From assembly GCA_965231765.1 (NCBI GenBank), contig OZ246887.1, forward strand, positions 1,116,001 to 1,180,000: a stretch of DNA of 64,000 bases, read 5' to 3'. Shown here piece by piece: positions 18,846 through 26,259 of this stretch (position 1 is its first letter; each line of letters starts with the position of its first letter). A program made the position numbers and the translations under genes. Source of the stretch: JAAXHF01 sp963665955 (GTDB taxonomy: Bacteria; Desulfobacterota; Binatia; Bin18). The notes below the pieces were generated by a model. It saw only the letters and a list, made by a program, of their open reading frames with translations. It was not told the DNA's origin and did no database searches.

Positions 18846-19838
18846 TCATGCCGCTTCCTGTAGTTGCTCACGAGCCTTGAACGACGACTTGGCAGCCAGC
18901 TGCTCAAAGAGTTCCCGCTCATCAGCAGTGAGTGACTCAGGCACGACAATCCGTACCGAGGCGTATAGGTCGCCAGACTCCCCGTTTTTGGTTGGCAGCC
19001 CTTTGCCACGCAATCGAAAGCGCTTTCCACTCAGCACTCCAGGTGGCACGCTCATACTGACCCCTCCGTCAAGCGTAGGCACTTCAATCTTTGCTCCCAG
19101 CGCGGCTTCCCACACCGCAATCGGGACATCGACCAAAAGATCCTTGCCTTCAGTCTGAAAGATGGTATGTGGAGCAATCCGCACACGGAGCAACAGATCT
19201 CCAGGAGAGCCATCGCCGATTCCACTCCCCCCCTTCCCTTTCAGGCGAATCCGAGAGCCTTCCGTCACACCTACGGGAATTTTGACCGTATACTGTTTTG
19301 TCGTACGCTGCGGGACGCCATCTGGCCCGGCTTCAAGCATTTGTAAAGTAACAGTCTGAGATGCGCCCTGATAGGCTTCTTCTAATCGAATAGTGATATC
19401 TGCTTCGTAGTCCTGTCCACGCATCGACCACACAGCAGAGCCGTTCCGAGCGGCTTGGTGTCCGCCACTGGACCCGTGCAGGCGTTCACCAAAAAGCATG
19501 TCAAAGAAATCGCTAAAGCCACCCTTCCCAAAGCCCGCCATATCATCCGGTCGGCCGCTAAACGAAAAGTTCATATCCGCCCCGCTCGGTGGCGGGGTGA
19601 AATCTTGACCAGCCTGCCAGTTCGCGCCCAAGGCGTCATACTTTTTCCGCTTGTCCGGATCTTTCAGCACCTCATAGGCTTCGTTGTATTGTTTGAACTT
19701 GGCTTCGGCCTGGGTGTCCGTGTTCACGTCCGGGTGATACTTCCTGGCCAAGTTCCGAAATGCCTTCTGAATCTCATCCTGAGAGGCGGTTCGGGTCACG
19801 CCAAGTGTCTCATAATAATCCTGAAATTGTACCCCCAT
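18846..19838 (-). CDS. DnaJ C-terminal domain protein, CbpA-like
   Basis: A 330-aa class B J-domain co-chaperone. The J domain covers residues ~5-70 with an intact HPD in KYHPDVNT. It is followed by a Gly/Phe-rich part (FGKGGFSDFFD) and a two-lobed C-terminal peptide-binding domain beginning DITIRLEEAYQGA, with the block FRLRGKGLP. It lacks the four CxxCxGxG zinc repeats of DnaJ, as in CbpA. GGAGGGGCG lies before the ATG. It stands alone and is divergent from a serine hydrolase gene. Its intact HPD contrasts with the degenerate mini J protein at 31982; it could in principle serve the Hsp70 at 33148, which is speculative. Confidence 0.94.
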   Translation of the reverse strand: MGVQFQDYYETLGVTRTASQDEIQKAFRNLARKYHPDVNTDTQAEAKFKQYNEAYEVLKDPDKRKKYDALGANWQAGQDFTPPPSGADMNFSFSGRPDDMAGFGKGGFSDFFDMLFGERLHGSSGGHQAARNGSAVWSMRGQDYEADITIRLEEAYQGASQTVTLQMLEAGPDGVPQRTTKQYTVKIPVGVTEGSRIRLKGKGGSGIGDGSPGDLLLRVRIAPHTIFQTEGKDLLVDVPIAVWEAALGAKIEVPTLDGGVSMSVPPGVLSGKRFRLRGKGLPTKNGESGDLYASVRIVVPESLTADERELFEQLAAKSSFKAREQLQEAA

Positions 19839-20105
19839 CGCCCCTCCTTTCCTGCCCGAGTTTCAGCCGCTCAACGCTGGCATGCAATCTCACATAGGAA
19901 ATGTAAGGCTTTATTTTGCAGATGCAAGGCTCGCATAATTGTCAACGCTTGTGACAGGAATGGCAGGCGCTTCTTCACAATCAACATTGCGTTCTCTGCC
20001 CATTGTGTACCTGCTCTCGTATCCGTATGGACGCCAGGCTAGTTTTTCCGTATGACAAGACATATGCCAACACTTGAGCGTCCGAAAATATAAGGAGGGA
20101 GCAAA

Positions 20106-21314
20106 ATGGCAGTTCAGGGAACATGTGACCCCAAGTTTCAAGAAGTTCGACAAGAGTTCGAACGTAATTTTCAAGAACGCGGTGAGGTTGGCGCGTCTGT
20201 GTGCGTGACCGTCCAAGGACAGACGGTTGTCGACCTGTGGGGTGGTCAAGCAGATGCCGGGAGCAATACCCCATGGCAGGAAGACACGGTTAGCGTTGTT
20301 TTTTCATCCACAAAAGGCGCAACGGCCCTGTGCGCCCATATGCTTGCTTCGCGCGGACAGCTTGACCTTGACGCCCCTGTAGCCACATACTGGCCAGAGT
20401 TTGCCCAATCCGGCAAAGAGAATATCCCGGTCAAAATGCTGCTGAGTCACCAGGCTGGTCTGCCAGCGGTACGTGAGACCTTGCCCGATGGCGCTTACGC
20501 CGATTGGGATTTGATTGTGAATGCCCTGGCCAAAGAAGAGCCGTTTTGGGAGCCTGGCACCCGCAACGGCTATCATGCCCTCACCTTTGGGTGGCTCGTG
20601 GGAGAAGTCGTGCGGCGTGTCTCTGGCAAATCGCTCGGGACCTTCTTCAAAGACGAAGTGGCCGGTCCTCTGGGGCTCGACTTCTGGATTGGCCTGCCGG
20701 AAGACAAAGAGTCACAAGTGGCGCCTATGATCGCGGCAGAACCTAATCCTGAAAGTCCCTTTTTCAGAGAGATCGCAACGCCAGGTTCAATGCAGTCAAT
20801 CGTGCTGCTCAACATGGGCGGCTATATGGGTGCCGAGCCCCAGTTTGACACGCGTGCCGCTCACGCAGCCGAGATTGGTGGTGCAGGCGGTATCACCAAC
20901 GGACGCGGCTTGGCTGGTATGTATGAGCCCTTGGCTCTGGGCGGAAAAAAGGACAGCGTCGAACTGGTCAACCCTGAAACGTTGGCCCGGATGGGGAGAG
21001 TCGCCTCATCAACAGGAAAAGACGCGGTCCTGGTGATGCCGACACGATTTGCATTGGGCTACATGAAAACAATGGATAATCGCAAAGAGCCGGCTGGGGT
21101 GCAGGACAGTGTGCTCGTCTCCGAGGCAGCTTTTGGCCATGTTGGCGCTGGCGGCTCGTTCGGCTTTGCCGATCCTCCGGCAGCGATGTCCTTTGGCTAT
21201 ACGATGAACAGGATGGGTCCTGGGGCAGCACTGAATGATCGAGGCCAGAACTTGGTTGATGCTGTCTACCGCGCGTTAGGCTACCAGTCAAACGCATCAG
21301 GCGCGTGGAAGTAG
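20106..21314 (+). CDS. Serine hydrolase, beta-lactamase/EstB family
   Basis: A 402-aa beta-lactamase-fold hydrolase of the class C/EstB esterase group. The nucleophile motif S-x-x-K is SSTK near residue 65, within FSSTKGATALCAHML. The second motif Y-x-N is represented by Y-H-A in NGYHALTFGWLVGEVV. The late motif is GHVGAGGSFGFADP, corresponding to the HxG region. No signal peptide is present, so it is a cytoplasmic esterase-like enzyme rather than a periplasmic beta-lactamase. AAGGAGG lies seven bases before the ATG. It is a single-gene unit divergent from the DnaJ-like gene; the 267-base gap has no obvious operator. Confidence 0.93.
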   Translation: MAVQGTCDPKFQEVRQEFERNFQERGEVGASVCVTVQGQTVVDLWGGQADAGSNTPWQEDTVSVVFSSTKGATALCAHMLASRGQLDLDAPVATYWPEFAQSGKENIPVKMLLSHQAGLPAVRETLPDGAYADWDLIVNALAKEEPFWEPGTRNGYHALTFGWLVGEVVRRVSGKSLGTFFKDEVAGPLGLDFWIGLPEDKESQVAPMIAAEPNPESPFFREIATPGSMQSIVLLNMGGYMGAEPQFDTRAAHAAEIGGAGGITNGRGLAGMYEPLALGGKKDSVELVNPETLARMGRVASSTGKDAVLVMPTRFALGYMKTMDNRKEPAGVQDSVLVSEAAFGHVGAGGSFGFADPPAAMSFGYTMNRMGPGAALNDRGQNLVDAVYRALGYQSNASGAWK

Positions 21315-21342
21315 CAGGAGACTCGCCTGTCCTTTCCGCTCG

Positions 21343-21366
21343 TAGGGCTGGTGTCTCTGCCCGCCT
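21343..21366. repeat. 24-bp dispersed repeat, copy 2
   Basis: Matches 13921-13944 with a single T/C difference. As with copy 1, it lies just after a plus-strand gene and before the end of a minus-strand gene. Confidence 0.55.
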
Positions 21367-21381
21367 AAGCCAGGCTGGCAC

Positions 21382-22539
21382 TCAGTCCAAAGCGGCTTCG
21401 ACTCGCTTGCGAAGTCCCTGCAAACGACAGACCGGTTCATTGGAGAAAACAAATCGAATGAACCGGGCGCTTCGCTCACTCCCCCAGCCGGTCATTGCCG
21501 TCGCTGCAATCTGACTTCGCTCGAGTAAGCGTTCCGACGCCTCACTCCCAGTCAATCCAAATCGGGAGACATCCATAAGCATGGACCAGCCGCCCTCTGG
21601 TTTGACAATCGGAAATCCATCCAGCTCTTGCAGAATCACGTCTCGGCGGCTTTGCCACTCAGCCGTGGCAGCAGCAATATCAGAATCAGGAGTCTGTAAG
21701 GCACACGTCGCCGCAGCTTGCGCAATCCCAACTGGACACACCACGTTTGAGATATTGACCAGACCGATATCATCAATGATCGATGCTGGCGCTACAATCC
21801 AGCCGATTCGCCAGCCAATCATTCGATACTCTTTTGAAACGGCACCGACCGTGATCGTCCGCTCAGCCATGCCTGGAAACGACGCCGGATGAAGATGTTC
21901 GGAGCCATCAAACACAATGCGCTCCATGGCACTATCGTACAGCAGCCACGCCCCGACCTCTTGGCATTTGCGACACACGGCTTCCCAATCCTGACGCGAA
22001 AACACGGCTCCTGTCGGCATCGATGGACTCATCATCAAGAACACTTTGGTTCGGGGAGTGACGACGCTGTCGAGCTTGGAATGCTCAAGCTTCCACACCC
22101 CATCGACAATTTCGTACGGAACATACACCGGGACTCCACCAGCAAGTCGAACCCGATTGACTAAACCAATGTAAATCGGATCTGTCAGGAGGACTTCATC
22201 GCCCGGTTCGATAAGCGCCAGGAGGACATTCAAGATACCATTCAGGCCACCGGCACAGACAATAGTCGAGCTGTTCCAGTCATAGACAATGCCTGACAAA
22301 CGGCTGACTAAAGCAGCCGCCGCTTGCCGGAGCGTCTTGGCACCGAGAAACGGCAAATAGCTGTTGGCACTGTCCAGCTCGACAGCGTTTTGGGTTGCTG
22401 CGACAACCCCAGCGGGTGGACGCAGGTCGGTATCAAGGTTTTCCAGACGCAAGATCGTCTCAGCGTGTGAAGCATCAGCTAAATCGCCCATGCGATCTAC
22501 GCCAATACTGGCCATTCCGGATAGTCTGCTGACAGTCAT
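21382..22539 (-). CDS. PLP-dependent aminotransferase, class I/II
   Basis: A 385-aa fold-type I aminotransferase. The PLP lysine is in VGAVSKEYRMIGWRIGW near residue 232, with the following Arg anchoring the cofactor phosphate. PSMPTGAVFS matches the substrate-side N-P-T-G region but has Met for Asn, and the tyrosine/aspartate PLP contacts lie around YDSAMERIVF. The substrate-carboxylate Arg is probably in SARFIRFVFS near the C-terminus. It resembles aspartate/kynurenine-type aminotransferases; exact specificity is unknown. It is divergent from the cupin gene at 22866. Confidence 0.92.
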   Translation of the reverse strand: MTVSRLSGMASIGVDRMGDLADASHAETILRLENLDTDLRPPAGVVAATQNAVELDSANSYLPFLGAKTLRQAAAALVSRLSGIVYDWNSSTIVCAGGLNGILNVLLALIEPGDEVLLTDPIYIGLVNRVRLAGGVPVYVPYEIVDGVWKLEHSKLDSVVTPRTKVFLMMSPSMPTGAVFSRQDWEAVCRKCQEVGAWLLYDSAMERIVFDGSEHLHPASFPGMAERTITVGAVSKEYRMIGWRIGWIVAPASIIDDIGLVNISNVVCPVGIAQAAATCALQTPDSDIAAATAEWQSRRDVILQELDGFPIVKPEGGWSMLMDVSRFGLTGSEASERLLERSQIAATAMTGWGSERSARFIRFVFSNEPVCRLQGLRKRVEAALD

Positions 22540-22865
22540 ACGTACATCTCCGAATCTCAGCTGGCGTTATAGGTCTCCTTGCTCTTCATCTGCTTCACCT
22601 CTACTCAGTCTGCGGCCTATTCACAAGATCAGGCCCCCAAAGAGCGATTCAAATTAGCGACGAAGTCGAGATTGATGTTCCGGCTGTCTTGATACACAAA
22701 ACACGATTCTGTACCGTGACGTTTGCGTGAGTGACGGAACAAGTCCGCGACGGATATGGCAAAAAGGTACTCACTGCTTTTAAAAAACTTGTGACTTTCA
22801 ATGAATGTACAGGACGCAATGAACGCGAGCAGGCATACACACCACATACGTCAGGAGGGACAGTC
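22540..22865. other. 326-base divergent intergenic region
   Basis: Lies between the start of the aminotransferase (minus) and the cupin gene (plus). A long open frame runs through 22731-22865 into the cupin gene, but it lacks its own ribosome site and family similarity. I see no tRNA, strong hairpin or clear promoter hexamers. The last bases hold GTCAGGAGGG, the cupin ribosome site. Confidence 0.5.
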
Positions 22866-23432
22866 ATGAAAACGATCGACATTAGCCCTGAAGAAATGGA
22901 ATCGCGGGTGGCGCGTTTCAAAGACTTGCAGCCGATCCCGGCCATGCAAAACGGCAAGGTACCGCTGGAGGCCAGAGATCAGATCTATGCCAGAAAGCTG
23001 CTGCCGATTATTTCATCCAAAGGCGGAGTCGGCCCCTTTGGTCCAGCACCGATTGCCGAAGCTGACGGCTATTCGATGACCCTGGCGGTGTGTCCTCCCA
23101 ACCAAGGCCCTGGTTTACATGCCCATCACAACACCCACGAGGTTTTCACCTGCTTGAAAGGCAGCTTCAAGATCCAGTGGGGAGATAATGGCGAGCATGC
23201 AACCGTCATCAATCAGTTTGATACGATTTCTGTACCGCCTGGTGTGTGCCGCAGCTTTACCAACGTCAGCGCTGAGGAAGGTTATCTTCAAGTCTTAATC
23301 ACTGGTGGTGTGCACGACATGCAGGATATTGCCTTTCCACCAAGCGTGGCGGAGAAGATTGATCAGACTGGCCCCGGCGTATTAGACGAGATAAAAAAGA
23401 CAGGTTTGATGTTTAACGCAGGACAAGAGTAA
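22866..23432 (+). CDS. Cupin domain-containing protein
   Basis: A 188-aa single-domain cupin. The first motif is GLHAHHNTHEVFTCLKG (near residue 80), with two histidines and a Glu as probable metal ligands. The second is FDTISVPPGVCRSFTN, in which the usual His is replaced by Cys-Arg. Cupins of this type may be metal-dependent dioxygenases, isomerases or non-catalytic binders; none can be chosen here. The ATG at 22866 follows AGGAGG by six bases. The CmcJ-type gene follows after 38 bases with GAGGAGG, so the two probably share a transcript, and the SDR at 24452 may be the third gene. Confidence 0.9.
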   Translation: MKTIDISPEEMESRVARFKDLQPIPAMQNGKVPLEARDQIYARKLLPIISSKGGVGPFGPAPIAEADGYSMTLAVCPPNQGPGLHAHHNTHEVFTCLKGSFKIQWGDNGEHATVINQFDTISVPPGVCRSFTNVSAEEGYLQVLITGGVHDMQDIAFPPSVAEKIDQTGPGVLDEIKKTGLMFNAGQE

Positions 23433-23470
23433 TCACCCAAGGAATAGTCACACACAAGAGGAGGAATGGC

Positions 23471-24313
23471 ATGGCGAACGCAGTCCCAATGACAGGTCTC
23501 ACCCACATACAAGGCATCTTCAATTATTTAGCCGATACTTCAAAGCGGCCAGCCTATCTGGTGAATCCAGATCGGAGTAAAGCTCTTGAACGGCCAGCCC
23601 AAAATAAGCACACCATCCCAGTCTACAATGGCCGCAAAGTCCAAGACCAGCTATCGTTGGATCAGCAGGGCCTGATGTTGACCAAGCGCGAGACAAAAGT
23701 CTCCGATTTTTACGATGCGGAAGAAGTCAAGAAAGTCTACTATCCAGAGGCAGCCCAGCTGGTCAAAGACATAACCGGTGCCTCAAAAGTTGTGGTGTTT
23801 GATCACAACGTGCGGTGTGGACCACGCTCCAAACAGGGAGAAGTGGGGGTGAGCTCACCAGTCCTGTTTGCCCATAACGATTATACGATTCAATCTGGTC
23901 CTACCCGTGTTCGCGACCTCGTCCCCGCCGAAGAGGCAGAGGAACTGCTCAAGTACCGCTTTTGTGTCATCAACGTCTGGCGGCCGATTAATGTCCCGGC
24001 CCAGGACCAGCCCTTGGCTGTATGTGATGCATCCAGTATGGAGCAAAAGGACTTTATTCCGACCGATCTGATATTCGAAAATCGGACGGGTGAAATCTAT
24101 TCCGTCGCCTATAATCCTGAGCAACGCTGGTTCTATTTCCCGAACCTCGCCCCCGGCGAAGCCATGCTGCTGAAATGCTACGACTCAATGGAAGATGGCC
24201 GGGCACGCTTCACCGCCCACTCAGCCTTTACCGACCCCACAGCCCCAGCCAACGCCCCAGCGCGTGAGAGCATCGAAGCCCGGACCTTTGCTTTCTTTGC
24301 TCCAGAAGTGTAG
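23471..24313 (+). CDS. CmcJ/NvfI family oxidoreductase
   Basis: A 280-aa member of the CmcJ/NvfI family (Fe/2OG-type fold; includes a partner of cephamycin 7-alpha-methoxylation and fungal meroterpenoid enzymes, with many members of unknown role). Characteristic blocks are VFDHNVRCG, HNDYTIQSGP (with the H-x-D metal pair), CVINVWRPINVP, RWFYFPNL, and KCYDSMEDGRARFTAHSAF with a late His. These match the conserved order of the family. GAGGAGG lies seven bases before the ATG. It is flanked by a cupin and an SDR, an arrangement that suits modification of a small molecule, but no biosynthetic core gene is nearby. Confidence 0.9.
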   Translation: MANAVPMTGLTHIQGIFNYLADTSKRPAYLVNPDRSKALERPAQNKHTIPVYNGRKVQDQLSLDQQGLMLTKRETKVSDFYDAEEVKKVYYPEAAQLVKDITGASKVVVFDHNVRCGPRSKQGEVGVSSPVLFAHNDYTIQSGPTRVRDLVPAEEAEELLKYRFCVINVWRPINVPAQDQPLAVCDASSMEQKDFIPTDLIFENRTGEIYSVAYNPEQRWFYFPNLAPGEAMLLKCYDSMEDGRARFTAHSAFTDPTAPANAPARESIEARTFAFFAPEV

Positions 24314-24407
24314 CTCTCACCCCAATAGCAAAAAAGCTCTGCCGACAAAACTCAACACTGAGCGAGTGGAGAATGGTGGATCTTTCTGATACTTCCCTCC
24401 CTTCAGA

Positions 24408-24428
24408 AGCTGACAACTGAAAGCTGAG
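24408..24428. repeat. Degenerate heptad repeat spacer
   Basis: Three 7-base units, AGCTGAC-AACTGAA-AGCTGAG, lie just before the ribosome site of the SDR at 24452. It is one of several spacers with this periodicity in the window. Confidence 0.5.
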
Positions 24429-24451
24429 CGCTTCTTTGCAAAGGAGTAGTT

Positions 24452-25216
24452 ATGGGCCGATTGGATGGAAAAGCAGTCATTCTCACTGGAGCCGCTCGCG
24501 GACAAGGTGCCGTTGCGGCTGAAACGTTTGCTCAAGAAGGCGCACGCTTGCTGCTGAGCGATGTCTTGACAGATGAAGGGGAACAGGTTGCGGCAAAGAT
24601 TAACGCGACTGGCGGCCAAGCCGTGTTTGAAGCCGGCGATGTGTCGCTCGAAGCCGACCCTCCTCGTTTAGCACAGAAATGTTTGTCCACGTTTGGCCAG
24701 ATTGATGTCTTGTATAACAACGCTGGCGTCATTCTCGGCAAAACCATTCAAGATACCAGTCTCGAAGAGTGGAACCGTATTCTGCGCATCGACCTGACCG
24801 GCCCGTTCCTGATGAGCAAAGCCGTGATTCCACACATGGCAGCCCAAAAAAGCGGCTCAATCATTAATATTTCGTCAGCCGGAGGAATTGTCGGTTATCC
24901 ACACATGGCAGCCTATGGGGCAGCCAAGGGTGGTTTGGTCAATCTGACCCGGTGTATGGCGGTTGATCTTGCCGAATATAATATCCGCGTCAACGCCATC
25001 TGCCCGGGCGCGATCGACACCCCGATGCCACGTATGTATATCGAGAATATGGAGAACAAAGAGGCCGCCTGGCAGCAGATCGCAGATGCCCATCTCCTGA
25101 AACGCTTTGGCACCCCAATCGAAGTTGTTCATTTGGCCGTGTTTCTTGCCGCTGACGAATCGAGCTTTATGACCGGATCAATTATCCCAGTTGATGGGGG
25201 ACAGACGGCGTATTGA
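24452..25216 (+). CDS. SDR family oxidoreductase
   Basis: A 254-aa classical short-chain dehydrogenase. It shows TGAARGQGAV near residue 11, NNAGVILG near residue 87, the catalytic Ser in ISSAGGIVG, and Y-G-A-A-K near residue 153. The C-terminal FMTGSIIPVDGG is the standard SDR ending. It resembles glucose 1-dehydrogenase/3-oxoacyl-reductase-type SDRs, but specificity is not decided by this. AAAGGAG lies eight bases before the ATG. It may be the last gene of the cupin/CmcJ transcript, 138 bases after the CmcJ-type gene. Confidence 0.93.
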   Translation: MGRLDGKAVILTGAARGQGAVAAETFAQEGARLLLSDVLTDEGEQVAAKINATGGQAVFEAGDVSLEADPPRLAQKCLSTFGQIDVLYNNAGVILGKTIQDTSLEEWNRILRIDLTGPFLMSKAVIPHMAAQKSGSIINISSAGGIVGYPHMAAYGAAKGGLVNLTRCMAVDLAEYNIRVNAICPGAIDTPMPRMYIENMENKEAAWQQIADAHLLKRFGTPIEVVHLAVFLAADESSFMTGSIIPVDGGQTAY

Positions 25217-25228
25217 TTCCGCCGCTCA

Positions 25229-25306
25229 GTCGAAGAGTCTCGTCCAGAAGTGAGCAGGTCTTGAAGACTCAACGACGCAACGACGCAATGACTGAGAGAC
25301 TCCTGC
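25229..25306. repeat. Degenerate octad repeat spacer before ABC ATPase
   Basis: An 8-base period is visible around GACT/GACG words, for example GACTCAAC-GACGCAAC-GACGCAAT-GACTGAGA (the quoted run is at about 25267-25298). It fills the gap between the SDR and the ABC ATPase and leaves no canonical ribosome site for the latter. Confidence 0.55.
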
Positions 25307-25307
25307 C

Positions 25308-26243
25308 ATGATTGCTGCATCTGGCCTAACCAAACTGTACGGCTCTATCCGCGCTGTGAGCGACGTGAGTTTCGCCGTCAGCCACGGTGAAATCGTTGGC
25401 CTGCTGGGTCCAAACGGAGCCGGCAAGTCAACCATCATACGTATTTTGGCCTGCATCTTGGCGCCGACGGCAGGAACGGCCGAGGTGGCTGGCTATAATA
25501 TCTTGCGTCACTCGCTCGATGTTCGCCGCCATCTCGGCTATATGCCAGAAAACATCTCCCTGTACCCGGAGATGACATGTCGTCGTTACCTCGACTTTGT
25601 TGGCAAGATGAAAGGCTTAGGGCGGCAGGAACGCCGCACACGGGTTGCCCACGTCATTGAGGAACTTGACCTGGGCCGGGTGTCACCCCGGTATATTGGC
25701 ACCTTATCAAAAGGCTATCGGCAACGGGTTGGTTTGGCCCAGGCATTATTGCACGATCCAGCTGTGTTAATTCTAGATGAGCCGACGGTCGGACTCGACC
25801 CCGAGCAAGCCGCAGAATTCCGGCGCCTGATTCGGGACATGCACGGCCAGCGGACAGTCATCCTCTCCACCCATATCCTGCCCGAAGTCAGGACAACGTG
25901 TGACCGGGTCATGATTATTAATCAAGGTCAAGTCCTGGCCCTGGATACCCCGGGCAACCTGATGCTCAAACTCCACGACGCCAGTGAGCTTGTGGTCCAG
26001 ATTGACGGGCCGCAAGAGACCGTAAGCGCTATGCTCCGAGGCCTGCCGAGTGTCCAGGAAGTCGGCAGCGAAAACCCAGAGGGCGGAGGACCGATTTTGT
26101 ATACCGTGCGCGCCGAGGCAAACACCGAAATCCGACCCACGATCGTACAAGCCGCTACCGCCCAAGGCTGGCGCGTATTTGAACTCCGCTCGCGCGAGAT
26201 GGAACTCGAAGAAATCTTTCATCGGGTCCTGGCTGATGGCTGA
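25308..26243 (+). CDS. ABC transporter ATP-binding protein (GldA/CcmA type)
   Basis: A 311-aa ATPase subunit of an ABC-2 exporter. Walker A is GPNGAGKSTI near residue 37. The Q-loop region is YMPENISLYPEMT, the signature LSKGYRQRVGLAQAL near residue 135, Walker B LILDEPTVGLDP, and the switch His is in STHILPEV. The C-terminal ~90 residues form the extension seen in gliding-associated GldA and polysaccharide or multidrug exporters. The partner permease begins 16 bases downstream and is a fusion with a GldG-like domain, so this is the energising subunit of that complex. Confidence 0.93.
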   Translation: MIAASGLTKLYGSIRAVSDVSFAVSHGEIVGLLGPNGAGKSTIIRILACILAPTAGTAEVAGYNILRHSLDVRRHLGYMPENISLYPEMTCRRYLDFVGKMKGLGRQERRTRVAHVIEELDLGRVSPRYIGTLSKGYRQRVGLAQALLHDPAVLILDEPTVGLDPEQAAEFRRLIRDMHGQRTVILSTHILPEVRTTCDRVMIINQGQVLALDTPGNLMLKLHDASELVVQIDGPQETVSAMLRGLPSVQEVGSENPEGGGPILYTVRAEANTEIRPTIVQAATAQGWRVFELRSREMELEEIFHRVLADG

Positions 26244-26259
26244 GAACTGATAACTATTT

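Noticed and set aside
20106..21314. Serine hydrolase as an antibiotic-resistance beta-lactamase
   Set aside because: It has no signal peptide, its second motif is Y-H-A rather than Y-x-N, and it matches the EstB-like esterase pattern.
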